From positions 1-64,000 of the forward strand of contig JAPKHC010000034.1 of NCBI GenBank assembly GCA_026647215.1: a DNA stretch of 64,000 nt, read 5' to 3'. The notes under the pieces were generated by a model, which was given only the letters and a program-made list of their open reading frames with translations, was not told the DNA's origin and ran no database searches. Below are positions 1 to 9,260 of this stretch, piece after piece. The position numbers were made by a program, and so were the translations under genes. The stretch comes from F1-120-MAGs118 sp013360535 (GTDB lineage: Bacteria; Planctomycetota; UBA1135; GCA-002686595). Position 1 is the stretch's first letter; the number at the start of each line of letters is the position of its first letter.

Positions 1-103
1 TAACGAAAGATTGATGAAGTTCGACCCGATCGTAGCCCGAGCATGGCGAATTCCACGCTAAACGGCGCGACCTCAAGCGATAACGTGCACCTCGCACTTT
101 TTC

Positions 104-679
104 CTATTGACACGCGACGGAGATGGTCTTCACGAGCCTCGCCATGAGGTGGACATCGGCGAAACGGGTGCGGCTGAGCCGGAGCCGGGCGCGTCGCGTG
201 CCCTCGATCTCGAACCCGCGCGTGCGATACAGCCCGATCGCCGAACGATTGTCCGAGGCCGCCGTCAGCGTCACGATGGCGATCGTGGGATGGGCGCTCG
301 CCCAGGCGAGCGAGGCGTCGAGCAGCGCGCCGCCAATGCCCAAACCCCGGTGAGACAGCGAGACCATGAGCGTCAGCGTGGCGTTGTGCGCCACGCGACG
401 ACGGCGCGCCCCGCGAAGCAGCGACAGGCCGACGATCCGGTCCTGCGCGCAGGCCACCAGGCAGAGGGTTGCGGCGTCGGCCTCCCACGCCGCCAGTTTC
501 CGGCACAGCCCGCGGGGCGATGCCGCGATCTCGCCCGGCTCGGCGACCATGTATGGACATTCCGTCGCTACGGCGCGTCGGAGGTCGAGGATGCCCGGGG
601 CGTCGTCGGGTCGCCCCGGGCGGAGGGTGACGGGCTCGGGCGCCACCCCGGACAGGGTGATGGGTTCGAGCAGCGCCAT
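104..679 (-). CDS. GNAT family N-acetyltransferase
   Basis: 191 residues, usual length for a single GNAT domain. The acetyl-CoA pyrophosphate-binding motif is visible as HRGLGIGGALL (about residues 109-119), preceded by the beta strand LTLMVSLS and followed by SDNRSAIGLYRTRGFE, the standard GNAT C-terminal helix and strand. It should transfer an acetyl group from acetyl-CoA to an amine; the substrate cannot be read from sequence. It starts two bases after the stop of the DinB-like gene, so it is the last gene of the pdxJ - dinB-like - GNAT operon on the minus strand. Nothing is seen in the 103 bases beyond its stop. Confidence 0.9.
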   Translation of the reverse strand: MALLEPITLSGVAPEPVTLRPGRPDDAPGILDLRRAVATECPYMVAEPGEIAASPRGLCRKLAAWEADAATLCLVACAQDRIVGLSLLRGARRRRVAHNATLTLMVSLSHRGLGIGGALLDASLAWASAHPTIAIVTLTAASDNRSAIGLYRTRGFEIEGTRRARLRLSRTRFADVHLMARLVKTISVACQ

Positions 680-681
680 GG

Positions 682-1170
682 CTACACCCGTTCGCGGGTC
701 AGGGCGATGAAATCGGTGCCAGCCCGCTCGCCGCCGAGGTGCGTCACCAGCGGGGCGATCTGCCCGCGGTGATAGGTCGAGTGGTTGAAGACATGCGTCA
801 GGATGTCGTCCACCAGGCTGCGATAGGCCACCCCTTCGCTGCTGGTATAGCGGCAGTGCGCATTAAGGGCGTCGTCGGTCAGCGTGGCGAGATAGGCCTT
901 CCACGCGCCGTCGTTGGCCCTGGCCTTGGCGCGGATCGCGTCGAGCCCCAGGGGGGGGAACCAGTTGGGCGGCGGCGGGACGGGCTGGCCCAGCAGCCGC
1001 CCCAGCCAGATTTCGCGCGCCAGTTGCACATGGGCCGCGATGCCCAGCGCCTTGGCGAAGGGCGCCTCGTGGCGGCGGTCGATCGCCACCCCGGCGATGC
1101 TGTCGAAGCATCGCTCGTTGGCTTGGGCTTCATACGCGAGCAGCCGGTCGAAGCGTTCGAGTGATTTCAC
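682..1170 (-). CDS. DinB-like four-helix metal-binding protein
   Basis: 162 residues if started at the GTG at 1168-1170, which overlaps the pdxJ stop as GTGA; the reading frame is open further upstream but that part is the shadow of pdxJ. It has the DinB/YfiT hallmark of a conserved HxxxH near the C-terminus (HVFNHSTYHRGQI, about residues 126-138) and an earlier His in the helix GIAAHVQLAREIW, which would form the three-His metal site of this superfamily. Members are thiol transferases or damage-inducible proteins of unknown activity. Translation is probably coupled to pdxJ. The substrate is unknown. Confidence 0.85.
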   Translation of the reverse strand: MKSLERFDRLLAYEAQANERCFDSIAGVAIDRRHEAPFAKALGIAAHVQLAREIWLGRLLGQPVPPPPNWFPPLGLDAIRAKARANDGAWKAYLATLTDDALNAHCRYTSSEGVAYRSLVDDILTHVFNHSTYHRGQIAPLVTHLGGERAGTDFIALTRERV

Positions 1171-1955
1171 GGGTGGTCCCCCTCGTGCATGGGAAAGTCC
1201 TCGGCCCGTACCAGCAGCGATTTCATCTCGGCCACCGCCGAGCGCAGCCCGCCGAAGACGGCGCGGCTGATGATCGCGTGCCCGATGTGCAGTTCCGCCA
1301 CACCGGGCATCGCCGCCACGGGCATCACGTTGATGTAGTTGAGCGCGTGCCCGGCGTTGAAGCGCATGCCCCGGGCCAGGATCTCGCCCCCCGCGATGGC
1401 GATGCGTTCGAGTTCGACGGTGAGCCGCCGGTCGAACATGTCGCCCCCGGCGCGGGCGAAGGCCCTGGCGTAGGGTCCGGTGTGGACCTCGCACACGTCA
1501 AAGCCGGCCTTGTACGCCGCCTCGATCTGCGGCGAATCGGGATCGATGAACGCCGAGACGACGCACCCGGCGTCTTTCAGGCGAGCGACCACGCCTTTGA
1601 GTTTGCGCAAGCCGCCGGCGCAGTCGAGGCCCCCCTCGGTCGTCACCTCGTCGCGTCCCTCGGGCACCAGCATCGCGGTGTGGGGCTTGACGCGGGCGGC
1701 GATGCGGACCATCTCGGTCGTGGCGGCCATCTCGAGGTTGAACTTCACGCGGGCGAGTTCGCGCACACGCTCGATATCGCGGTCGATGACGTGACGCCGG
1801 TCCTCGCGCAGGTGCATGGTGAGCCCGTCGGCCCCGCCCATCTCGGCCTCGTGGGCGGCGCGGCAGATGTCCGGCTCGCCGTAGTCGGGCCCCTTGCGAT
1901 AACGGGCCTGGCGGAGCGTGGCGACGTGGTCGATGTTGACGCTGAGCAGAGCCAT
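1167..1955 (-). CDS. pdxJ: Pyridoxine 5'-phosphate synthase
   Basis: 262 residues. PdxJ condenses 1-deoxyxylulose 5-phosphate with 3-amino-2-oxopropyl phosphate to make pyridoxine 5'-phosphate, the last ring-closing step of the DXP-dependent vitamin B6 pathway. Family signatures are present: VNIDHVATLRQAR (residues 6-18), the EPDI and GADGLTMHLREDRRHV segment, the EVHTGPYA phosphate-binding strand and GHALNYIN near the end. The start is the ATG at 1953-1955, which gives the canonical short N-terminus; the frame is open further upstream but runs into the ubiB promoter region. Divergent from ubiB and first gene of a three-gene operon. Confidence 0.95.
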   Translation of the reverse strand: MALLSVNIDHVATLRQARYRKGPDYGEPDICRAAHEAEMGGADGLTMHLREDRRHVIDRDIERVRELARVKFNLEMAATTEMVRIAARVKPHTAMLVPEGRDEVTTEGGLDCAGGLRKLKGVVARLKDAGCVVSAFIDPDSPQIEAAYKAGFDVCEVHTGPYARAFARAGGDMFDRRLTVELERIAIAGGEILARGMRFNAGHALNYINVMPVAAMPGVAELHIGHAIISRAVFGGLRSAVAEMKSLLVRAEDFPMHEGDHP

Positions 1956-2012
1956 GGGGCAAGGGTAGGTGGAACCGGAGGGGGCGCGGGAGTGCGGGGG
2001 TCGGGGGCGGAT

Positions 2013-2018
2013 TAAACT
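2013..2018 (+). promoter_or_regulatory. Putative -10 element (TAAACT) for the ubiB-like gene
   Basis: TAAACT ends 7 bases before the ATG at 2026, which would place the transcript start at or next to the start codon. No Shine-Dalgarno sequence precedes the ATG and no clear -35 was found. Confidence 0.35.
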
Positions 2019-2025
2019 AGTCCCG

Positions 2026-3280
2026 ATGCCCAACATCCTCGAACTCAACCAGACCATCCGGCATGTGCGACGCTACGCCGAGATCGTCCACGTGCTGGCG
2101 CGCTACGGCTTTGCCGACGTGGTGCAGGAACTGGGGCTCGACCGCCTGCTCGAGCGGGGCATGGCCGCGGTGGGGGCGGGCAAACTCGCCCCCGAGTTTG
2201 AGCATCTGCCCCGGGCGGCCCGCTTGCGACAGGCGATGGAGGAACTGGGCCCGACCTTTGTGAAACTGGGCCAGTTGCTCAGCACGCGGCGCGACCTGGT
2301 GCCCCAGGAATGGGCCGACGAGTTCACCAAACTTCAGGACAACGTGCCCCCTGTTCCGTTCGGGCAGATCGCCGAGGTGCTCAAGGCCGAGTTCGGCCAG
2401 CGTCAGGCCGAGCTCTTCAAGGAGATCGAGCACGAGCCCATCGGCTCGGCGTCGATGGCGCAGGTGCACCGGGCGGTTCTGGCCGACGGCACGTCGATCG
2501 TGCTCAAGATCCTGCGGCCGGGCATTCGCGAGGTGACCCAGACCGACATGGAGGTGATGCGAACGCTCGCCGAGTTCGCCGAGGCGCGCCTGTCGAACCT
2601 GGGCTACAGCCCTATCGAGGTGGTCAACGAGTTTGCGCGTGAACTCGAGCGCGAGGTCGATCTACGCCACGAGGGACGCTCGACCGAGCGACTCCGCCGC
2701 CAGTTCGTGCTCGATGAATCGGTGTCGTTCCCCAAGGTCTATTGGGAGGCCACCACGGGCAGCGTGCTCGCGCTCGAGGAGATCCGCGGCGTGCTGCTCT
2801 CTCGCCTGAAAGAGGGCGATCTCACGCCCGAGGAGCAGCGTCTGGTCGTGGCCAACGGGGCCAAGGCCGTGCTGCGGATGTGCCTGGATATCGGCTTCTT
2901 CCACGCCGACCCCCACCCGGGCAACCTCTTCGCCATGCCCGGGGGCAAGGTCTGCTTCATCGACTGCGGCATGACGGGGCAGCTCGACGAGACGACGACG
3001 TATCAGCTCGCCGACCTCGTGCTGGGCGTCGTGCAGGCCGACAGCGAGAAGGTGCTGGGGGTGGTGGCCGATCTGGCCGACGTCGACCCGATCAAGCTCG
3101 AGGACCGGGGGCTGCGTTCGGACGTGCGCGATTTCATCGCCCATTTCCAGAACACGCCGCTGGACCAATTGAACATGGCGGACCTGCTCGAGGAGTTCTT
3201 CCAGAAGCTGCGGGCCCACCACCTGCGCTGCCCGGGCGACCTGGTGCTGCTGATCAAGGCGCTGGCGACGATCGAAGCCT
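2026..3280 (+). CDS. ubiB: UbiB/ABC1-type atypical kinase, 3' truncated at a sequence junction
   Basis: The first ~418 residues are a clear UbiB/ABC1 family protein, an atypical protein-kinase-like ATPase linked to quinone biosynthesis and lipid homeostasis. Seen are the KxGQ motif (FVKLGQLLSTR), the A-rich-loop equivalent GSASMAQVH, the lysine strand VLKILRPGI, the catalytic loop FHADPHPGNLF (near residue 297) and the metal-binding FIDCGMTG, where DFG is changed to DCG. After LLIKALATIE the expected GVGRxLDP continuation is lost. From about 3279 the DNA becomes a second copy of the HlyD-type gene, read out of frame. The C-terminal ~140 residues, which normally carry membrane helices, are missing. 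The frame stays open to 3666 but encodes no UbiB sequence there. Confidence 0.88.
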
Positions 3281-4067
3281 GCTGCAGCAGACGGTCTCGG
3301 TCAACAACGCCGAGGCGGCCTTCGTCAAGTCGCGGCAGAACCACGAGATCCAGGAGAGCCAGAACCGCAGCGACATCGCGGCGGCGCAGCAGAAGCTCAA
3401 GTTCGCCGAGCAGGACCTGCGGCGCTTCGAGGAGGGCGACCGGGCCTCGCTGCACCAGAAGTCTCAGCAGGCGATCGACCTCGCCACGGAGGTGGAGGCG
3501 CGGCGCGAGCTCGAGCGGGTCGAGCTGCAGGCCAAGGCGCGGCTGGTCGACTTCGCCGCCTACCTGCGCTCGAGCGAGGCGGAGATCGGGCTGTAGCGCG
3601 AGAAGCGCACCAAGCTCGAGGAGCAGGTCGCCAAGGCCAAGCCGCGCGCGGCGCGGGCCGACATGAGGTTCCACTCGCAGCGCGACAGCGACGAGCAGCC
3701 AGCTCGTCGGCAAGGTGACCTACGTCGCCGTGCTCCCCGTCCAGAATCCGTGGTGGGCCAATCCGAACACCCGCCTCTCCCGCACCGACGTCGCGATCGA
3801 CTCCGACACGACGGGCCTGCGACCGGGCATGTCGTGCCTCGTCGAAATCCTGATCGAGGAACTGCCCGACACGCTGCACCTCCCGCTGCTGGCCACGCAC
3901 AGCGAGGGCAAAGAGAGCCTCGTCTTCGTGCGCTCCGGCGACCGCACCGAATGCCGCACCGGCCGCTACACCGAACAGGTCGTGCGGGTGCTCGAGGATT
4001 TCAGCGAAGGCGAGTCGTGCTCCTCAGCGCACCCGACGAGACCGACCTCGGCGCGAGTGGGCCCTGA
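3279..4067 (+). pseudogene. Decayed partial copy of the HlyD-type adaptor gene
   Basis: This stretch is nearly identical to parts of the intact adaptor gene at 7475-8971. It begins at the equivalent of codon ~116 (CTGCTGCAGCAGACG) and ends at the same stop region. Damage: (1) the N-terminal ~115 codons are absent; (2) about 190 bp are deleted in the coiled-coil region, the ends sharing GAGGCGCG; (3) an in-frame TAG at 3594-3596; (4) about 160 bp are deleted after the QRDSDE segment, changing frame; (5) a one-base loss near 4016 where the intact copy has GAGATCG. It cannot make a functional adaptor. The high identity outside the lesions implies recent duplication. Confidence 0.88.
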
Positions 4068-4361
4068 GCACCAAGGCGTTCGGCCTTGGCGACACAGCGT
4101 CAACCTCATGCCCAAATGCGTTGCCATCGGCAGGGCGTGAACGTGAGCGCGCTGCTGAGGTGGCGAGTCCTCAGGATTCAGGCGAGGGGCGCGAGCGTCG
4201 GACCGGGTTCCGATTCTCTACCGCCCCGCCGCACGTTCCACCGCGCTGCGCTGTTCCTCGGCCCCCCGGCGACTGGAGACGCGCACGAGGAGCTTCGGAT
4301 CACTGTGCACCAGGATCCGTCTCGTGATGGCCAGCAGGGCGCCGGAGCGCGCTCCCCGACC
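4068..4361. other. Intergenic, nothing recognised
   Basis: About 290 bases between the end of the adaptor pseudogene and the stop of the SBBP protein. No credible ORF, tRNA or strong hairpin was seen; the open frames here are GC-driven extensions of shadow frames. Confidence 0.5.
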
Positions 4362-7205
4362 TCACTTCAGCGCGCGCGTCACGTGCACGAGGTCGCGGGC
4401 TTCGAAAGGGGTGCCGTCGAGGAGGCGGCCGCGGAGGACGAGTTCGAGGGGGGTGCCGTTGGGCAGGGTGGTGAGGCCGAGGAGGCGGCGGAGGTCGAGG
4501 TTGGGGAATTCGAGGGCGAGGTCCATGCGGCCGTCGGGGCCGGCGGGGGGGCAGGCGCCGATGGGGCCGTAGAGGGGCGTGGAGAGGTCGAGGTAGGCGA
4601 GGGCGAAGCGGCGCAGGGGCAGGCCGAGGCCGTCGGCGCGAGAGAGGCGCAGCGAGGCGAGGTCGAGGTCGGCGACTTCGGTGGTCGCGGTGCCGACGAG
4701 GCTGAAGGTGGTGGTGCCCGGCGCGAAGGCGCGGAGGAGGTTGGGGCACTCGAGGGGCTTGGCGTCGAGGTGCAGGGCACCGGCGCCGGCCGGGCTGAGC
4801 AGCGTGATGCGCTGCACGGCGGTGCGGAGGTTGCCGCAGGAGTCGGTGAGGCGCCAGGTGCGCGTCACGATGGTCTCGGGCTCGGTCGGCTGGACGCCGG
4901 GGTCGAGGAGGTCGGAGTACGAGAGCACCGGGCTGGGGTCGCAGGTGTCGCTCCAGGTCGCATGGCCCGTGCGCGCGGGATCGGTCTGCAGCGGCGGGCC
5001 TTCGACCCAGACCTGCACGATGTCCGGCGGGGCGACGAGCGAGACCGCGGGCTCGGGCAGGTCGAGGAAGCTCAAGAACCCGCCACCGAACGGGGAGCCG
5101 CTCGTGATCGGGAAGTCGCCGGAGAACGTGCGGCCGACGACGACGGCATCGGCGGCGGAATCGAGCGCGAGGTCCTGCAGCTCGTCGAGGCCGCTGCCGC
5201 CGAGGTAGGTCGAGTAGACGAGCTGCGCGCCCGTCGGTGCGAACGGATCGAGGCGCGCGACGAAGGCATCTCGCTGGCCCGCGAGCTGCGGCTGGAATGC
5301 GCCCGGCGTGACGGGCAGGTCGAGCGACTCCGTCCAGCCTGCAAAGGTCACCAGACCGCCGGAACTGACCGCGTAGCCGCAGGGATTCTCCGTGCCGCTC
5401 CCGCCAAAATAGGTCGAGTAGACGAGTTGCTGGCTCGGAATGGCCGCGGGATCGAGCCGCGCGACGAACAGTTCCTCGCTGTTGTTGAAGGTGCGATTCC
5501 AGGCGCCGGGCGTCGTCGGGAAATTGGGCGAGACGGCCTGCCCCGAGAGCGTGACGACGCCGGCGCTGTCCAGGCAGAGCGGCGTGCGGTAGCTGGTGCC
5601 GTCGGGGCCGCTGCCGCCGAGGAACGTCGAATAGCGCAATTGCTGGCCTTGCGGCAGCGTGGGGTCGAGCTGCAACAGGAAACAATCCCAGTCGCCGTTG
5701 TGCGTCGCGTCGAAAGCCTGGGCCGTGACGGGGAAGTTGGGCGAGCGCGTGCAGCCGGTGAGCGAGATCAGCGCTCCCACGTGCAGGCCGGTGCCGACCT
5801 CGGCCGCGGCGCCGCCGACGAAGGTCGAATACACGAGCTGCTGCGCGCCGACGAGCGCCGGGTTGAAACGCGCGACGTACGCATCGCCGAATTGCCCGCC
5901 GCCGTCAAATGTGCGATCGAAGGCGCCGGGCGTCGTCGGGAAGTTCGCGGATTCCGTCGCGCCCGACACGGTGACGAGTCCCGCTGCATCGACGAAGAGC
6001 GCGTAGCCCCCCCACTCCATGCCGGAACCGCCGAGGTACGTCGACCAGACGAGTTGCTGGCTCCCCGGCAGCGACGGGTCGAAGCGCGCGAGGAACACGT
6101 CGGAAGTGCCGTTGTGCGTGGCGTCGTACGCGCCCGGAGTGATCGGCAAGCCGCCGCTCGAACGTCCGGTCACGGTGACGATGCCCGAGGGCTCGACGAA
6201 CAGGTCGAACAGGTTGTCGACGCCGCCGAACGACACGGACCACAGGACCTGCTGCGCCGCGGGCAACGCCGGGTCGATCCGCGCGATCCAGCCAGCCCAC
6301 ACGTCGGCGACGAAGATCAGGCCTTGCGCGTCGACGGCGACCGAGAACAGCTCGTGGTCGAAGCGCGTGGAGAAGAGCAGCCCGGGGTCGAGCTCGAGCT
6401 CGCTCGTGCCATCCCAGTCGGGAGCGCGGAAGCCGTAGGAGCGCGCACCGCGCAACTCGAACGCGCAGGCGACGGCGACGCGCTCGCCGGAGGCCGTGCG
6501 CTCGAAGGCGACGGGCGGCGGCTGGACGACCTCGCCGAGCGGCGTGTCGAGCACGAGCGCGCCGGATGCGTCGATCGCGAGCGAAGTGGCGCCGTCGACG
6601 GCGATCTCGACCGCGTCGAGGTCCGCGCCGGGCGAGAGCACGACGTCGTACTCGGGGTGACCGTCCTTGGAGTACACGCAGGCGTCGACGCCGTCGTAGA
6701 GGTCGAGGTACGCCACCGCGCCGTAGCGCGGGACGTCGGCTCGCCAGCCGGACGGCTCGCTGCCGAAGAAGTAGCTGTCGACACCCGGCAGGCGCTCGCG
6801 AGCGACGAGCCGCGGCGCGGAGTGGCTCCCCGTGAACGTCATGTCGACCGTGGCCGAGCGCGTCGCCGGACGCAGCCGCTCCCCGAACGGAAGGCGGGGC
6901 TGGACGGACGTGTCGGACACGAGCTCCTGCAGCTCCAGTCGCCAGCCGCGCTCCCGCAGCTGCAGCTCGGAACTCCCCATCGACGCCGAGTACAGGACGC
7001 CGTGCTCCCACTGCCCTTGATTGGGCGAAAACGCGAGGGTCGCCGCCGGGTCGAAGCGCGGTTCACGCTTCAGCGCCGATGGCGCGCGGGTCGTCGGCCA
7101 ATTCCGTTCGTTCGTCGAATTCGACGCCGGCCCGTGGGGTCCGAGCGCGAGGACACCGAGCAGAGCCGCGGCCACGATCCAACGCCCATCGATGCTCGCG
7201 CGCAT
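4362..7205 (-). CDS. Secreted SBBP-repeat beta-propeller protein with DUF7948-like N-terminus
   Basis: 947 residues from the ATG at 7203-7205. That start gives a signal peptide (MRASIDGRW, then a hydrophobic VAAALLGVLALG) and is preceded by a strong GGAGG-type ribosome site. Residues ~55-300 match the DUF7948-type module (FSPNQGQWEHGVLYSA, then VDMTFTGS, SYFFGSEPSGW, YDVVLSPGAD). The middle holds at least seven SBBP repeats of ~50-60 residues with the pattern (D/L)AFVARLDP..QQLVYSTYLGGSG and (V)TxSGxTxSxxFPTTPGA, predicted to form beta-propeller blades. The C-terminal ~200 residues contain a SDTCDPSP..RTWRLTDSCGN segment resembling HYR/Ig-like modules, then a tail of unknown fold. Function unknown; probably extracellular. 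Confidence 0.88.
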   Translation of the reverse strand: MRASIDGRWIVAAALLGVLALGPHGPASNSTNERNWPTTRAPSALKREPRFDPAATLAFSPNQGQWEHGVLYSASMGSSELQLRERGWRLELQELVSDTSVQPRLPFGERLRPATRSATVDMTFTGSHSAPRLVARERLPGVDSYFFGSEPSGWRADVPRYGAVAYLDLYDGVDACVYSKDGHPEYDVVLSPGADLDAVEIAVDGATSLAIDASGALVLDTPLGEVVQPPPVAFERTASGERVAVACAFELRGARSYGFRAPDWDGTSELELDPGLLFSTRFDHELFSVAVDAQGLIFVADVWAGWIARIDPALPAAQQVLWSVSFGGVDNLFDLFVEPSGIVTVTGRSSGGLPITPGAYDATHNGTSDVFLARFDPSLPGSQQLVWSTYLGGSGMEWGGYALFVDAAGLVTVSGATESANFPTTPGAFDRTFDGGGQFGDAYVARFNPALVGAQQLVYSTFVGGAAAEVGTGLHVGALISLTGCTRSPNFPVTAQAFDATHNGDWDCFLLQLDPTLPQGQQLRYSTFLGGSGPDGTSYRTPLCLDSAGVVTLSGQAVSPNFPTTPGAWNRTFNNSEELFVARLDPAAIPSQQLVYSTYFGGSGTENPCGYAVSSGGLVTFAGWTESLDLPVTPGAFQPQLAGQRDAFVARLDPFAPTGAQLVYSTYLGGSGLDELQDLALDSAADAVVVGRTFSGDFPITSGSPFGGGFLSFLDLPEPAVSLVAPPDIVQVWVEGPPLQTDPARTGHATWSDTCDPSPVLSYSDLLDPGVQPTEPETIVTRTWRLTDSCGNLRTAVQRITLLSPAGAGALHLDAKPLECPNLLRAFAPGTTTFSLVGTATTEVADLDLASLRLSRADGLGLPLRRFALAYLDLSTPLYGPIGACPPAGPDGRMDLALEFPNLDLRRLLGLTTLPNGTPLELVLRGRLLDGTPFEARDLVHVTRALK

Positions 7206-7458
7206 GACGAACCCTCCACCTCCGCGACGGGTGCGCGCACGCAACAGCGAGCAGCGTCCCCGCCTGTCGAGCTTGGGATAAGGCGTCCCACGAACCGCGC
7301 CAGTCCGTTCGAGTCGGCAAGCGGCGCCGCCGCTGGGCGCAGGGGCGAGTTCGCAGTGCGCAGGCCGACGCGCGCGAGGCGGCTGTCGAAGGGGCGGGCG
7401 AGGGCCGAGGGAGCGCGGCCCGAGCCGGCGAGGCGTAAGCACTGCGCGCCGCAGTGCG

Positions 7459-7464
7459 TAGACT
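7459..7464 (+). promoter_or_regulatory. Putative -10 element (TAGACT) for the HlyD-type gene
   Basis: TAGACT ends 10 bases before the ATG at 7475 with no ribosome-binding site between them. It is one of several similar elements in the window (20435, 24322, 27337, 31084, 56741). Confidence 0.45.
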
Positions 7465-7474
7465 CTCTCGGCCC

Positions 7475-8971
7475 ATGCGACAGGTGCTCCTCCATGCCCG
7501 CTCCACGCGCCGGGGGCGCTCGCCGTGGCTCGCGATCGTCACGCTGGCGGTGCTCGGCGGGGCCGGCGTGATCGGCGCGCGCGCGGCGGGTTGGTTCGAG
7601 GGCGAGCAGCCGACGCGCATCGAGGGCGCTCCGGTGGTGCGAGGACCGCTGCGCATCGCGGTGGTCGCGCGCGGCAACCTGAAGGCGGCGGAGAGCACCG
7701 CGCTGCGCTGCGGCCTCGAGGGGCGCACGACGATCCTGATGCTCGTGCCGGAGGGCACGTGGGTGGAGGAAGGGCAGTTGGTGTGCGAGCTCGACGCGAG
7801 CGCGCTCGTCGAGCGACTGCTGCAGCAGACGATCTCGGTCAACAACGCCGAGGCGGCCTTCGTGAAGTCGCGGCAGAACCACGAGATCCAGGAGAGCCAG
7901 AACCGCAGCGACATCGCGGCGGCTCAGCAGAAGCTCAAGTTCGCCGAGCAGGACCTGCGGCGCTTCGAGGAAGGCGACCGGGCGTCGCTGCGCCAGAAGG
8001 CGCAACAGGCGATCGACCTCGCGAAGGAGGAAGAGGCGCGCGCCATGACGCGGCTGACGTGGTCGAACGAGCTCGCCGAGAAGGGTTTCCTGACCAACTC
8101 GGAGCTCGAGTCCGATCGCATCGCGCAGCACCGCGCGCAGGTCGTGCTCGAACAGGCCACGCTCGACCTCGACCTGCTCGAGCGCTTCGAGCTGCCGCGC
8201 AAGCAGGATCAGCTGAGTTCCGCGGTCGAGGAGGCGCGCCGCGAGCTCGAGCGCGTCGAGCTGCAGGCCAAGGCGCGGCTCGTCGACTTCGCCGCCGACC
8301 TGCGCTCGAGCGAGGCGGAGCTCGGCCTCGAACGCGAGAAGCGCACCAAGCTCGAGGAGCAGGTCGCCAAGGCCAAGCTGCGCGCGCCGCGCGCCGGCAT
8401 GATCGTCTACGCGCAACGCGACAGCGACGAGCCGCCGATCCAGGAGGGCGCCGGAGTGCGCGAGCGCGAGGAGATCCTCTCGATCCCCAGCACCGCCGGC
8501 ATGATCGCGCAGGCCAAGCTGCACGAGTCGGTCGTCAAGCAAGTCGAGCTCGGGCTCAGCTGTACGCTGCGCAGCGACGCCCTGCCCAGCCGCCAGCTCG
8601 CCGGCAAGGTCACCTACCTCGCCGTGCTCCCCGACCAGAATTCGTGGTGGGCCAATCCGAACACGCGCCTCTACCGCACCGACGTCGCCATCGACTCCGA
8701 CACCACCGGCCTGCGCCCCGGCATGTCGTGCCTGGTCGAGATCCTGATCGAAGAGTTGCCCGACACGCTCCACATCCCGCTGCAAGCCGTGCACAGCAAG
8801 GGCGACGAGAGCATCGTCTTCGTGCGCTCCCGCAACCGCACCGAACGTCGCACCGTCCGCACCGGCCGCTACAACGAACAGGTCGTGCAGGTGCTCGAGG
8901 GCCTGAGCGAAGGCGAGATCGTCCTGCTCAGCGCCCCCGCCGGCACCGACCTCGGCCCGACCGGCTCCTGA
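7475..8971 (+). CDS. HlyD-family membrane fusion / efflux periplasmic adaptor
   Basis: 498 residues. One membrane segment (about residues 18-39) is followed by a biotinyl-lipoyl-like half (RIAVVARGNLKAAEST..LVPEGTWVEEGQLVCELD), a long coiled coil rich in Glu/Lys/Arg/Gln (~110-300), the second lipoyl half (KLRAPRAGMIVYA) and beta-barrel/membrane-proximal domains to the end (LRPGMSCLVEILIEEL). This is the order seen in HlyD/MacA-type adaptors that bridge an inner-membrane transporter to an outer-membrane channel. No ABC, RND or TolC partner lies next to it. The ATG at 7475 is chosen over a GTG at 7454, which lies upstream of the TAGACT element. A decayed paralogue lies at 3279-4067. Confidence 0.88.
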   Translation: MRQVLLHARSTRRGRSPWLAIVTLAVLGGAGVIGARAAGWFEGEQPTRIEGAPVVRGPLRIAVVARGNLKAAESTALRCGLEGRTTILMLVPEGTWVEEGQLVCELDASALVERLLQQTISVNNAEAAFVKSRQNHEIQESQNRSDIAAAQQKLKFAEQDLRRFEEGDRASLRQKAQQAIDLAKEEEARAMTRLTWSNELAEKGFLTNSELESDRIAQHRAQVVLEQATLDLDLLERFELPRKQDQLSSAVEEARRELERVELQAKARLVDFAADLRSSEAELGLEREKRTKLEEQVAKAKLRAPRAGMIVYAQRDSDEPPIQEGAGVREREEILSIPSTAGMIAQAKLHESVVKQVELGLSCTLRSDALPSRQLAGKVTYLAVLPDQNSWWANPNTRLYRTDVAIDSDTTGLRPGMSCLVEILIEELPDTLHIPLQAVHSKGDESIVFVRSRNRTERRTVRTGRYNEQVVQVLEGLSEGEIVLLSAPAGTDLGPTGS

Positions 8972-9260
8972 GCGCACCTCGCGGGGCGGGGCCGCTGACG
9001 CCTCCCAGGGGTTGGGGAAGTTCGCACGCGTCCCTCGGATCGCTGCTGATCTCGGAGTCCTCTTCAGGTCAGGCCTCCACCCGTCCGGTCCGGGTACATG
9101 GAGGACACTCGTGTCACCCATGTGCCCGGACAGGAGTGTTGCCCAAGTGCCGGGTGGCACACAGAGCCCGGACGGCAACGGGCGGCTGGTCCACGGAGAG
9201 CACGCGCCGGAGGAGCTGCGTAGCTCGACGGGCTCGACGCGGCGGAGCGACGGCGCGAGC
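8972..9260. other. Intergenic, nothing recognised
   Basis: About 290 bases between the adaptor gene and the DUF6930-like gene. No convincing small ORF, RNA gene or terminator hairpin was seen. Confidence 0.45.

Noticed and set aside
4190..4260. A GGTTCCGATTC-like word resembling a tRNA T-loop
   Set aside because: No acceptor, D or anticodon stems can be formed around it.
4086..7571. An 1161-codon open frame on the plus strand
   Set aside because: Complement of the SBBP protein gene, with repeated EVEVGE-like composition only; the minus strand carries the signal peptide and SBBP repeats.
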